This document shows, one piece after another, positions 54,601 through 57,460 of a stretch of 64,000 nucleotides of DNA (positions are counted from its first letter, which is position 1; every line of letters begins with the position of its first letter). The notes below the pieces were generated by a model. That model was not told the DNA's origin. It searched no databases and saw nothing but the letters and a program-made list of their open reading frames with translations. This DNA comes from Echinometra lucunter (taxonomy: Eukaryota > Echinodermata > Echinoidea > Camarodonta > Echinometridae): the NCBI GenBank assembly GCA_029962745.1, contig CM057153.1:12971241-13035240 (forward strand), in the 5' to 3' direction. A program made the position numbers and the translations under genes.

Positions 54601-57019
54601 GTTTTTCTTCTTAGAATTCTATTCTCGATCATATATCAAAAAATTTTTTACCATTATGTAATCACTTTAAGGTTTTTTCACGTAATACAAACTCATAAAC
54701 TGCGAAGCAAACAAGAGAAGAGAATAGCCAAAGATATTCTGCTTCCTCTCCAATTTCGTCTACATAACCTGCTTTATTAGGTATACATGTATATCACGAC
54801 TAGAATTAGTGAGGACAGGTTATGTTCCCCTATCTCTCTCTCTCTCCCTTTCCATTAGCTCCCCCCCCCCCACTCAGTCTCTCTATTTTAGTATGGCTTC
54901 TTCCTTGTCTCCTCCATTGTGCAGAGCTGAATCTACCTCTGTCTACAATTTTCATAGATGTCAACAAATCATTTCATCATTAAGGTGCTTTCACACATGA
55001 TGCGACAGTGTGGTACCACACTGTGGCGCCACACTGTTTTGTCCTCACACATGGGACTTTGTGTCACCACATAAAATGCTAATGAACGCGCATTAACGCG
55101 TCAACTCTCAGTAAGAGAGCATATTGTCAAAACTTGCGCACGCTTGCGCAAGCAATCTCATGGCAACAATTTTTGCGCTAACTTTTTAGAAATTTGATTG
55201 GTGTGCATTTTTTGTGTATCTAGGCAGCAAAAAAAAGTGTGTCCTGCCTCGGCGACATTTTTTTGTCGCCCTATACCCCATAGGCTTGTACACAAAAAAG
55301 TGTGGCGCCACAGTGTGGTACCACACTGTCGCATCATGTGTGAAAGCACCTTTATTGTTATTATCAAGTATTCAGCAGCACCTGTAATCTTGAGGGAAAG
55401 TCAGTAAATCTTATTTCACTGCACTTGTGTGCACCACTTCTTCAAAAAAAAGTCACGAAAACATTCTTGTCTATCCAGGATGAGTACATTTATCGTCGAC
55501 CCCCCATTATGGATCGACCCGGCCCGGTCATCACTGAGATCGAAGAAGGGCACGAGGGTCCTTATTTCATGCATGAGAGTGAGGACTATCGCTCTCCAGC
55601 TCCTCTGCCGTTGGCCATCGAACCCGCACAACCGGCCAAGATTCCTCGCCCTGTCACGCTTGGTCCACAATTTCTTCACGAGTATGAAGACCACGTTCCT
55701 CCACGTCGCCGAGATCGCGATCACTCTCGAAGGAATCGCTTCCGGGACATGCTTCCGGTAAGACCCAACTTTTAGTATATATATAACGAATCAAATATGA
55801 AATATTTATAAGCCAGAAAGAAAATTGTTGATACATGATAGTTTGTTTTTGTTACATAATATTTTACTCTTTTTTTTCCTCAAAATTTTATATAAAGTTT
55901 GTTCACATGATGTTATCCATGTCAAACTTTTGAGAAATGTTTAATGATGGACAACATCCTCAAATTGACACATCTGTGCTTTTTTAACTATACTCAGGAT
56001 CGCCTTCCACGAGCTCGACGAGATAATTTTGGACCTCGATTCCAAGGGGACTCTGAGAGGGTAGGTCATAATTTTTAATAAATATGTACTGCCCAGTAGT
56101 GTAGCAATAGGGTGGCAAGAGGGACATGTACACCCCCCCCCCCTCCCCATGATAGAAGTGCCCACTGAATAACTAGATTTACAGTATGTTATACCACTGC
56201 TACTCCCATTAAGTACTACCAGTATCATAAAATGGAATGTTGAGGGAGCGAGTTGGCTCAGTTGGTAAAGCGTCTGCCTTTCGAACCAAAAGACCGTGGG
56301 TTCGAGTCCAGCCGAGGTGGACGACTGAAGCCTACGTTGTGTGTTATCGTGCCCCTCCCTTTTTTCATAGACGCAGGCTATGCTACAGTGGAAAACACTC
56401 CGTCCCTCGGATAGGACGTTTAATGGAGGTCCCATGTAAAGGAGAGTCACCACCTTTGCACGTTAAAGATCCCACTGCACTATTCGTGTAAGAGTAGGGG
56501 GAAACCCCGGTGTATGTGGTCCACCTGCAAACCCCCAATCAGTGATATCGGGAGTAGAGACCTCAGGGTTACAGTGATTCAATTCGCTTTTCCCCTCCCA
56601 GGCACAGGTGACGCCAAATCAATAATAATAATGTTCCATGTTCAGTAATTGCTTTAAAAAACATCATTTCATACTGTAATTCTTTCCATATCTATGTACC
56701 CTTCCACCCATATAGGAATCTAATAACATGTAATGCATCATATTCAGTAATTGCCTTTCAAAAAAATATTTTTAACATCTTTTTTGTGAAAACTGCACTC
56801 CATAGTAAATGTAACAATTTATATTATGGACTGAAATAGTGAAATATTTCTTAATGTATTTTTTTTATCTGCATGGGATCCATACTTTCATCTGAGTCAT
56901 TTATGTCTTTATTAAGGCAGTCCATGAGGTAAATGCTTAAGTAGATTTCTTGCACCTTTTTCTTTGTTTAATAGGTTCAGGATATGAAACACAGGCTCTT
57001 CCAAGAATTCAACTACTAG
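10814..57019 (+). CDS. Transmembrane protein with 9 HYR, 2 SEA and 1 EGF domains (whole gene, 21 coding exons)
   Basis: The span covers introns; the exons are listed separately. The joined coding length is 3759 nt (1252 codons plus stop), and every junction keeps phase. Residues: signal peptide 1-30; HYR1 31-109, HYR2 110-191, HYR3 192-277, HYR4 278-361, HYR5 362-446, HYR6 447-531, HYR7 532-613, HYR8 614-695, HYR9 696-785; SEA1 786-896; SEA2 897-1024 with G971-S972-V-V-V; EGF about 1025-1066; membrane span about 1073-1098; cytoplasmic tail to 1252. HYR domains are immunoglobulin-like adhesion modules known from sea urchin hyalin. SEA modules are membrane-proximal and often self-cleave. I infer a type I cell-surface adhesion protein or receptor. 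The start is supported by an in-frame TAA at 10802, G at -3 and G at +4, and a signal peptide. Uncertain points are one donor (50296 or 50341) and possible missed exons, including within the N gap. No named orthologue is recognised. Confidence 0.88.
11190..11457. repeat. Polypurine tract in intron 1
   Basis: About 265 bp of almost pure A and G (GGAAAAG, GAAAGGAAAG). The antisense Phe/Leu/Ser frames are artefacts. Confidence 0.92.
11595..12290. repeat. Tandem GCGAGCGCAGCGAGC-containing units
   Basis: Four to five diverged copies of a roughly 150-190-bp unit containing ACGAGCGAGCGCAGCGAGC, GTGATAATTCTTCATC and GGTCATCTCGCTTGCC. The same unit occurs in the TU-like arms and at 13120-13400 and 15560-15760. 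Confidence 0.8.
12462..12725. repeat. Second copy of the GTGGCGT-TACGGGG dispersed repeat
   Basis: Starts AGTGGCGTTACTACGGGGGG, followed by a C tract, an A/G-rich block and the tail shared with 9549-9785. Confidence 0.8.
13120..13400 (-). repeat. GCGAGCG-type units, inverted
   Basis: CTCGCTCGCTGCGCTCGCTC at 13141-13165 and a relative at 13339-13360, with flanks matching the 11595-12290 units on the other strand. Confidence 0.7.
13573..13690 (+). repeat. 15-bp minisatellite (GTCAGAGGTAAAAAT)
   Basis: Seven to eight units with A/G variants, following a C tract at 13535-13552. The unit length equals that of the TU-like arrays but the sequence is different. Confidence 0.85.
14075..15400 (-). 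pseudogene. Decayed LINE (reverse transcriptase C-terminal region and 3' tail)
   Basis: Read on the minus strand with several frameshifts and stops, it contains [34 protein letters not shown], and [19 protein letters not shown] then LPNDIRE. These are typical of the RT thumb and C-terminal part of L2/CR1-like elements. It ends in an (AATC)n tail, seen as ATTGATTGATTG at 14077-14110. A (GAA)n tract sits inside at 14339-14378. Confidence 0.75.
15540..15760 (-). repeat. GCGAGCG-type units, inverted copy
   Basis: GGCTCGCTCGCTTCGCTCGC at 15632-15653 and a second at 15719-15740, each following a run like GAAAACCAGAAAAATGGT. Confidence 0.7.
15955..16720. mobile_element. Foldback element with about 170-bp arms
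   Basis: 15990-16175 and 16520-16695 are inverted copies (AGCATAACTTTTTAATGAAG, CACTCCTGCC, AAAAGTCACAAGAGTCATTT). Outermost ACACAACAAAAAAAG pairs with CTTTTTTTGTTGTGT. No ORF of note. Confidence 0.85.
17215..18459. mobile_element. 1.25-kb palindromic DNA transposon derivative with TA-rich target site
   Basis: Ends CAGTGCGTCCCAGAAAAAT and its complement, flanked on both sides by TATA (17211-17214, 18460-18463), consistent with TA duplication. The inverted similarity continues through most of the element (TTTGTTGGCTTTGACACTGA against its complement near 18270). No transposase ORF remains. A Tc1/mariner-type origin is possible but not shown. Confidence 0.75.
18562..18620. other. Extremely GC-rich 55-bp block
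   Basis: GCGGGCCGCGCCGG followed by further G/C-only stretches, set in AT-rich DNA between a short inverted-repeat sequence and the LINE at 18625. Origin unknown. Confidence 0.6.
18625..20476 (+). mobile_element. 5'-truncated LINE (CR1/L2-like) with 3' UTR and (ATTC)n tail
   Basis: The frame 18654-18968 reads [56 protein letters not shown], the region after the RT palm of CR1/L2-type elements. The reading frame then decays. A TTAA-flanked element is inserted at 19158-20025. LINE sequence resumes ([15 protein letters not shown]) to a 3' UTR and the tail (ATTC)n at about 20446-20475. The tail ends about 10 bp before the HYR1 splice acceptor. Confidence 0.8.
19158..20025. mobile_element. Palindromic TTAA-flanked MITE (head-to-head pair)
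   Basis: Both ends read AGTGATTACACAATG or complement, flanked by TTAA at 19154-19157 and 20026-20029. Two copies of a roughly 430-470-bp element in opposite orientation meet near 19630. Conserved blocks include GTACCCACTTTGACGTCA, GTGTTGCCAAGGAAACCCCC and AAATGTGGTAAGATTTCAGG. The TTAA duplication points to a piggyBac-type mobiliser (inference). It interrupts a LINE, so it is the younger insertion. Confidence 0.88.
20487..20723 (+). CDS. Exon 2: HYR domain 1 (cysteine-less)
   Basis: 237 nt, phase 1 at both ends. The acceptor is TTTACAG and the donor GTAAGT at 20724. It encodes a HYR module ([10 protein letters not shown], then [27 protein letters not shown], and [10 protein letters not shown]). 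Unlike the other eight HYR domains, it has neither the N-terminal C-P nor the C-terminal C-x-F cysteine. The acceptor lies about 10 bp after the (ATTC)n tail of an upstream LINE. Confidence 0.88.
21357..21602 (+). CDS. Exon 3: HYR domain 2
   Basis: 246 nt, phase 1 to 1. The acceptor is at 21355-21356 (CACTAG) and the donor GTAAGT at 21603. It encodes [15 protein letters not shown], then [18 protein letters not shown], and ends [12 protein letters not shown]. Both HYR cysteines are present. Confidence 0.9.
21779..21872 (+). repeat. Fragment of the AGGTCA-rich repeat
   Basis: GGGACAATGGTCTGATTAG, GGGGTCACAAGGTCAAAG and ATGTCATTG match single units of the repeats at 38344 and 57461. Confidence 0.7.
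22490..22850. mobile_element. Foldback MITE in the HYR2-HYR3 intron
   Basis: Ends GAATTCACAGACGTGGTTTA and a diverged complement (TAAACCACCACC, AATTCTGAC). Internal pairs TATTTGTGGTATA-like / TATACCACGAAATC and AAACCACGG / CCATGGTTT give a long hairpin. Confidence 0.7.
23015..23272 (+). CDS. Exon 4: HYR domain 3
   Basis: 258 nt, phase 1 to 1. The acceptor is TTTATCAG and the donor GTGTGT at 23273. It encodes [50 protein letters not shown] and [12 protein letters not shown] long G tract begins about 30 bp into the following intron. Confidence 0.9.
23302..23345. repeat. G-rich tract next to the HYR3 donor
   Basis: A nearly pure G run about 30 bp after exon 4; it could form a G-quadruplex (inference). 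Confidence 0.9.
23507..23842 (+). repeat. Perfect tandem duplication, unit 168 bp
   Basis: TGCAGGGGAAACTATAAAC recurs 168 bp later, and the two units appear identical by eye through CCTCTAAATATTTATGTT. This implies recent origin or an assembly artefact. Confidence 0.9.
24496..24747 (+). CDS. Exon 5: HYR domain 4
   Basis: 252 nt, phase 1 to 1. The acceptor is TATCCAG and the donor GTTAGT at 24748. It encodes [51 protein letters not shown] and [11 protein letters not shown]. Confidence 0.9.
24811..25115. mobile_element. GGGGGTGTTTCACAAAGA-type MITE, copy 1
   Basis: The ends AGGGGGTGTTTCACAAAGAC and complement, together with an internal inverted pair (GCCATTCATGCCACTGTTTT against its complement), make a nearly full-length hairpin. 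Confidence 0.88.
25562..25816 (+). CDS. Exon 6: HYR domain 5
   Basis: 255 nt, phase 1 to 1. The acceptor is CTTTCAG and the donor GTAAGT at 25817. It encodes [37 protein letters not shown], a [11 protein letters not shown] strand and [10 protein letters not shown]. Confidence 0.9.
26160..26695 (+). mobile_element. Probable LINE/SINE 3' fragment
   Basis: Ends in CTCTGGAAAATGTGCTATAT, then AAATCTAATTATTGTTG, a typical 3' end of animal retroposons. An upstream frame ends [17 protein letters not shown], like a LINE C terminus. A separate minus-oriented LINE-like tail (TCAATTCAATTTC) starts at 25853. Confidence 0.45.
26840..26963 (+). repeat. Tandem duplication, unit 62 bp
   Basis: TTTGGCAAATTGTATATACT repeats exactly after 62 bp, both units ending TTAGAGGCTTAA. 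Confidence 0.9.
27568..27766. repeat. (AAT)n/(GAT)n microsatellite
   Basis: About 200 bp of TAA and TGA units. It abuts the 3' end of the SINE at 27771-27993 and is probably an expanded SINE tail. Frames with Tyr/His or Ile/Met runs are artefacts. Confidence 0.93.
27771..27993 (-). mobile_element. tRNA-derived SINE (minus strand)
   Basis: On the minus strand, a B-box-like GGTTCCAATCCC (27923-27934) follows a head near 27990 with a tRNA-like layout. The body ends in the ATT-rich tract at 27766. The A box is weak, so the tRNA origin is moderately supported. Confidence 0.55.
28265..28395 (+). CDS. Exon 7: HYR domain 6, first half
   Basis: 131 nt. The acceptor is CTTCCAG (phase 1) and the donor GTAAGA at 28396 (phase 0). 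It encodes [35 protein letters not shown]. It is too short to appear as a long ORF. The partner exon at 29550 completes the domain to 85 residues, and this is the only HYR domain here divided by an intron. Confidence 0.85.
29117..29519 (+). mobile_element. TTAA-flanked MITE, diverged copy inside HYR6
   Basis: TTAA at 29113-29116 and 29520-29523 flank AGGGGGTACCCAATGCTG to CCATTGTGTAATCACT. The interior is diverged but collinear with the copies near 19.6, 53.3 and 54.4 kb. It lies within the intron that splits HYR6, 26 bp from the acceptor. Confidence 0.85.
29550..29673 (+). CDS. Exon 8: HYR domain 6, second half
   Basis: 124 nt, phase 0 to 1. The acceptor is CATTGCAG and the donor GTGAGT at 29674. 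It encodes [32 protein letters not shown] and [10 protein letters not shown], with the C-terminal HYR cysteine. The acceptor lies 26 bp beyond the TTAA target site of a MITE. Confidence 0.86.
30301..30766. mobile_element. Possible inverted-repeat element
   Basis: TAGCTCTACTACTCATCG at 30305 pairs imperfectly with CGATGAGTAGTAGGTCC at 30748. The interior is unique and carries no ORF. Confidence 0.35.
31062..31340 (-). mobile_element. Minus-strand LINE/SINE 3' end with (CTGAAA)n tail
   Basis: (TTTCAG)n at 31069-31096 followed by TTTATTTTCATATTTCACAT, the reverse of a retroposon 3' tail. It interrupts another repeat whose halves (GGGAGCTAT, GGCTCCAAAG) lie at 30900-31010 and 31550-31640. Confidence 0.5.
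32171..32416 (+). CDS. Exon 9: HYR domain 7
   Basis: 246 nt, phase 1 to 1. The acceptor is TACACAG and the donor GTATGT at 32417. It encodes [56 protein letters not shown] and [12 protein letters not shown] second AG four bases downstream would break the frame. Confidence 0.9.
33542..33680. repeat. Hairpin repeat
   Basis: CAAACAATGAGGTAAAAATA pairs with its complement at 33658-33678; inner TTTACTGACGTTTCGG pairs with CCGAAAAGTCAGTAAA. (AT)n runs flank it at 33472 and 33680. Confidence 0.8.
34070..34400 (+). repeat. Half copy of the 43.4-kb foldback element
   Basis: AAATCGGACAATCTGTTCAAG, GGATCCTTGAGTTGGCAAC and CAGCATCTGTGAAGTCATCG match the left arm of the element at 43381-43959. Confidence 0.65.
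34534..34578 (+). repeat. 45-bp direct repeat, left copy
   Basis: TATTGACACACAGCAGTGCA and the rest up to GTAGTGACACT recur exactly at 36932-36976, bounding the LINE/Penelope composite. Confidence 0.93.
34579..35495 (-). pseudogene. 5'-truncated LINE reverse transcriptase
   Basis: An open frame on the minus strand reads [20 protein letters not shown], then [15 protein letters not shown] with the catalytic F-A-D-D (RT motif C), [18 protein letters not shown] and [13 protein letters not shown]. It continues to a stop close to a TAAGTAAATAAGTAA tail. This is the palm-to-thumb half of a non-LTR RT; the N-terminal endonuclease and fingers are missing. The frame extends upstream to 35627, but residues there come from the neighbouring Penelope-like arm and a CT-rich tract. 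Confidence 0.88.
35487..35862 (-). mobile_element. Penelope-like element fragment, inverted arm
   Basis: Reverse complement of 36088-36590: it includes the GGTACGGCAACC / GGTTGCCGTACC pair, the tail AAATGTCGTCATCAGAAT, and the CT-rich block. It carries no separate coding capacity. Confidence 0.8.
35866..36431 (+). pseudogene. Penelope-like element GIY-YIG endonuclease fragment (frameshifted)
   Basis: The first part reads [18 protein letters not shown], then a V-I-Y-N-A-E-V strand and [10 protein letters not shown]. After a one-base frameshift near 36155 the second part reads [31 protein letters not shown] and [11 protein letters not shown] to [12 protein letters not shown]. The Cys cluster followed by Y-I-G-L-T-E and R-x-x-N-H is the hallmark of the C-terminal endonuclease of Penelope-like retroelements. 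The RT domain is absent. Confidence 0.88.
36540..36630. repeat. (CT)n-rich tract
   Basis: CTCTCCCC and CTCTCTCT runs after the Penelope-like 3' end. Confidence 0.9.
36932..36976 (+). repeat. 45-bp direct repeat, right copy
   Basis: Exact match to 34534-34578 by eye; see the left copy. Confidence 0.93.
37324..37543. mobile_element. GGGGGGTGTTTAACAAAGA-type MITE, copy 2 (variant)
   Basis: Inverted ends GGGGGGTGTTTAACAAAG and CTTTGTGAAACACCCCCC with AAGTTTGACT / AGTCAAACTT. Related to copies at 24811 and 52205 by ends only. Confidence 0.8.
37615..37860 (+). CDS. Exon 10: HYR domain 8
   Basis: 246 nt, phase 1 to 1. The acceptor is TTCTAG and the donor GTGAGT at 37861. It encodes [55 protein letters not shown] and [13 protein letters not shown] large inverted-repeat element begins about 50 bp downstream. 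Confidence 0.9.
38276..38341. repeat. 66-bp near-perfect palindrome
   Basis: AAAGGCATATGAATTAGCAG pairs with CTGTTAATTCATATGCCTTT around a short AATTTCCTTACATTT loop. Confidence 0.88.
38344..39112 (+). mobile_element. AGGTCA-rich tandem element, copy 1
   Basis: Begins TATGCCTCCGCCCATCATAG, ends TGGCGGAGGCATAAATTTTG then CGAAGATTCATCTAA. It contains a (CCGT)n run and about four units of roughly 130-150 bp, each with TAACTTAAGAACCATTTG, GGGACAATGATCTGATTAG and AAGGTCAAAGGTCA. It is non-coding. Confidence 0.88.
40026..40405. repeat. Possible inverted-repeat element
   Basis: ACCAGGGTTCTCACTAG pairs partly with ACTGGTGAGAACCATGAG; imperfect and low confidence. Confidence 0.35.
40729..40998 (+). 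CDS. Exon 11: HYR domain 9
   Basis: 270 nt, phase 1 to 1. The acceptor is TCTCACAG and the donor GTTAAC at 40999, which is weaker than its neighbours. It encodes [52 protein letters not shown] and [14 protein letters not shown]. This is the last HYR module before the SEA region. The next intron holds the 500-N gap. Confidence 0.9.
41165..41340. mobile_element. Small TIR element in the HYR9-SEA intron
   Basis: AAGCAAATAATCACC and GGTAAACTAT pair with ATAGTTTGCC and GGTGATTATTTGCTT around a GC-richer centre containing CGATCTGG / CCAGATCG. Confidence 0.78.
42572..43071. other. Assembly gap, 500 N
   Basis: Exactly 500 unknown bases, a conventional gap size. It lies in the intron between HYR9 and SEA1, whose flanking exon phases agree; a missed phase-1 symmetric exon in the gap cannot be excluded. 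Confidence 1.
43381..43959. mobile_element. TTAA-flanked foldback MITE, second family
   Basis: TTAA at 43377-43380 and 43960-43963 flank AGGACAATG and CATTCTCCT. Long arms (GGATCCTTGAGTTGGCA and complement GCCAATTCAAGGATCC; CAGCATCTGTGATGTC and GACATCACAGATGCC) form a hairpin. A half copy is at 34070. Confidence 0.8.
44326..44846. mobile_element. MITE with CCAGGTGTCCCAGAA ends
   Basis: Roughly 70-bp inverted ends (CCAGGTGTCCCAGAAGAAGC and its near complement) flanked by TATA on both sides, consistent with a TA target. No transposase. Confidence 0.87.
46161..46261 (+). CDS. Exon 12: SEA module 1, N-terminal part
   Basis: 101 nt, phase 1 to 0. The acceptor is ATTTACAG and the donor GTAAGC at 46262. 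It encodes [34 protein letters not shown]: a first beta strand (DGELTLDV), then the start of the long SEA helix, which continues in the next exon as [17 protein letters not shown] assignment is by fold pattern and alignment by eye to the MUC1 layout. Confidence 0.78.
46536..46830 (+). repeat. Interstitial telomere-like (TTAGGG)n tract
   Basis: GGTTAGGGTTAGGGTTAGGG perfect units at about 46735-46800 with degenerate TTAGG/TTTAGGG units either side. It lies in the intron between the two SEA1 exons. Antisense Leu-Thr/Asn-Pro frames are artefacts. Confidence 0.92.
47256..47487 (+). CDS. Exon 13: SEA module 1, C-terminal part (cleavage motif lost)
   Basis: 232 nt, phase 0 to 1. The acceptor is CCTCTTCAG and the donor GTAAGT at 47488. 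It encodes [37 protein letters not shown], then [17 protein letters not shown] and [12 protein letters not shown]. Where a cleaving SEA has G-S-V-V-V this module reads S-D-S-N-F-R-I-Q, so it is not expected to self-cleave. Confidence 0.82.
49000..49042. repeat. C-tract then A-tract
   Basis: CG-CCC run of about 20 followed by about 18 A, intronic. Confidence 0.9.
49587..49723 (+). CDS. Exon 14: SEA module 2, N-terminal part
   Basis: 137 nt, phase 1 to 0. The acceptor is ATTTTAG and the donor GTAAGA at 49724. It encodes [18 protein letters not shown], a loop with two adjacent cysteines ([10 protein letters not shown]), and the helix start [20 protein letters not shown] fits the first SEA strand. 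Confidence 0.82.
50094..50340 (+). CDS. Exon 15: SEA module 2 with G-S-V-V-V autoproteolysis motif
   Basis: The acceptor is TTCATCAG (phase 0). It encodes [18 protein letters not shown], then [20 protein letters not shown], the classic SEA strand-turn-strand with the scissile G-S at 50178-50183 (residues 971/972). In SEA domains this bond breaks spontaneously on folding and the two chains stay associated. The 3' end is ambiguous. A GC donor (GGAAG then GCAAGA) at 50341 and a GT donor (CCAG then GTACAG) at 50296 both leave phase 1, matching the next acceptor. The longer form is given here and keeps [15 protein letters not shown]. Confidence 0.8.
50341..51142 (+). other. Candidate GC-AG intron
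   Basis: If exon 15 ends at 50340, the intron begins GCAAGA after GGAAG and ends CTCACAG. GC donors are the commonest non-GT class and need strong flanking matches; here -3 to -1 (AAG) and +3 to +5 (AAG) match. The competing GT donor at 50296 removes 15 residues. Both preserve frame. Confidence 0.5.
51143..51227 (+). CDS. Exon 16: EGF domain, first part
   Basis: 85 nt, phase 1 to 2. The acceptor is TTCTCACAG and the donor GTATGA at 51228. It encodes [28 protein letters not shown]. With the next exon it forms a six-cysteine EGF domain with spacing C-x5-C-x5-C-x12-C-x-C-x8-C. It is too short to be a long ORF and was found by joining phases. Confidence 0.85.
51836..52062 (+). repeat. 27-bp tandem array at a splice acceptor
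   Basis: Units like ATTCCATTTGAATTCAGTTC then ATTCTTT repeat about eight times and run directly into TTATGCAG, the acceptor of exon 17. Confidence 0.88.
52065..52108 (+). CDS. Exon 17: EGF domain, last part (44 nt micro-exon)
   Basis: 44 nt, phase 2 to 1. The acceptor is TTATGCAG and the donor GTGAGT at 52109. The split codon AG/T gives serine, producing [16 protein letters not shown], the canonical EGF ending. The intron just upstream ends in a tandem array of a roughly 27-bp unit that runs to the acceptor. Confidence 0.82.
52205..52445. mobile_element. GGGGGTGTTTCACGAAGA-type MITE, copy 3
   Basis: Same ends and interior as the copy at 24811 (GCCATTCATGCCACTGTTTT, ATTTGCAAATCATGGTCAC). The right side of the hairpin has lost the paired segment seen in copy 1. 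Confidence 0.87.
52891..53060 (+). CDS. Exon 18: transmembrane segment and juxtamembrane region
   Basis: 170 nt, phase 1 to 0. The acceptor is TTTTGAAG (a weak tract) and the donor GTAAGA at 53061. It encodes [18 protein letters not shown], then [17 protein letters not shown], then the basic stretch [16 protein letters not shown]. The hydrophobic span followed by positive charges fits a stop-transfer helix with the C terminus in the cytosol. Four consecutive cysteines at the inner face are plausible S-palmitoylation sites (inference). A TTAA-flanked MITE begins 11 bp after the exon. Confidence 0.87.
53072..53551 (-). mobile_element. TTAA-flanked MITE, copy beside the TM exon donor
   Basis: TTAA at 53068-53071 and 53552-53555. 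The body matches the other copies in reverse orientation. It begins only 11 bp after the last base of exon 18. The 167-codon antisense frame across it and exon 18 is an artefact. Confidence 0.9.
53601..53890. mobile_element. TIR element CAGGCTTGTTCAGA
   Basis: CAGGCTTGTTCAGATATGAC plus GCGACAAACC pair with GGTTTGTCGC plus GTCTTGTCTGAACAAGCC. The interior (GCTTCCTGGCAACAAAAAG, AAAAAGTTAGCACAAA) resembles the interior of the element at 54983. Confidence 0.85.
54192..54666 (+). mobile_element. TTAA-flanked MITE, forward copy
   Basis: TTAA at 54188-54191 and 54667-54670 with AGGGGTTACCCAATG and CATTATGTAATCACT ends. With the copy at 53072 it forms an inverted pair about 640 bp apart. Confidence 0.9.
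54983..55351. mobile_element. MITE with 54-bp inverted ends
   Basis: AGGTGCTTTCACACATGATG, then GCGACAGTGTGGTACCACAC and TGTGGCGCCACACT, mirrored at the right end and flanked by TTA. The arms contain smaller palindromes (GTGTGGTACCACAC, GTGGCGCCAC). No ORF. Confidence 0.9.
55479..55757 (+). CDS. Exon 19: cytoplasmic tail, main part
   Basis: 279 nt, phase 0 to 0. The acceptor is TATCCAG and the donor GTAAGA at 55758. Encoded residues 1125-1217 are rich in Pro, Arg, Glu and Tyr. They begin [15 protein letters not shown] and contain a duplicated motif, [11 protein letters not shown] (1151-1161) and [11 protein letters not shown] (1186-1196), followed by a basic run [17 protein letters not shown]. 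Several tyrosines sit in acidic surroundings and could be phosphorylated (inference). No known tail domain is recognised. Confidence 0.86.
55998..56060 (+). CDS. Exon 20: cytoplasmic tail, 21-codon exon
   Basis: 63 nt, phase 0 to 0. The acceptor is TACTCAG and the donor GTAGGT at 56061. It encodes [21 protein letters not shown]. It contains a third, partial G-P-x-F motif. Being symmetric and in frame, it could be skipped without a frameshift. Confidence 0.78.
56243..56632 (+). mobile_element. tRNA-derived SINE
   Basis: Head with RNA polymerase III A box TGGCTCAGTTGG (56253-56264) and B box GGTTCGAGTCC (56299-56309), a conserved-looking body (GGACGTTTAATGGAGGTCCC, TTTGCACGTTAAAGATCCCA) and an (AAT)n tail at 56620-56632. 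It lies in the last intron, in the same orientation as the gene. Not a functional tRNA gene. Confidence 0.88.
56975..57019 (+). CDS. Exon 21: last coding exon and stop
   Basis: Phase 0. The acceptor is TTTAATAG at 56973-56974. It encodes [14 protein letters not shown] and then TAG at 57017-57019. A second AG six bases downstream (GTTCAG) would remove V-Q without shifting the frame, so two isoforms differing by two residues are possible. Confidence 0.8.
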   Translation, partial: VQDMKHRLFQEFNY

Positions 57020-57460
57020 TCGTCTCTCCAGTTTGTCCAGTGACTCGATGAGAGTGCCTCATTGCTTGTAGTCATCACCATGCTGCTGTCTGTTGTTCAA
57101 TCATCTTATCTTTTTTTTTTTTTAAAGAAAGTATGTTCAATCAAGAGTATGACAATAATGTAAGAGCTAATCTGCTTTAATTGTTTTTGTTTTGTTTTTA
57201 AAAATTTGGGGGGAAGGAGAGAGTTATGCTATCAGAGACTCAAATATATATCTCCATGTCTATTACTCTTGATGCATTGTCTTCTTCAATAACAGAAAGA
57301 CATAAACTAGATTAATATTTCATGGTTCATTATGATGCTTTGTAAACAGTATGCATCTGTATAACTGAAAACAAAAATATGTAGTGATTGGGAGATCGTT
57401 TTTCACCTTTGTTGTGATTTATTATGATTGGGGTATTGTTTTATGTCACATTTTTTTTTT
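57020..57460 (+). other. Proximal 3' UTR of the HYR/SEA gene (end not defined)
   Basis: Unique, T-rich sequence follows the stop codon. No AATAAA is seen before the AGGTCA-rich repeat. The first AATAAA downstream is at 57670-57675 and another is at 58425-58430, both inside that repeat, so the transcript may end within it (inference). Confidence 0.4.

Noticed and set aside
55416..55836. Minus frames of 60-102 codons and a second plus frame over the tail exon
   Set aside because: Shadows of exon 19, which has correct phase and splice sites.
56244..56316. Possible tRNA gene
   Set aside because: A and B boxes are good, but the sequence continues into a SINE body and tail and the cloverleaf stems do not pair well.
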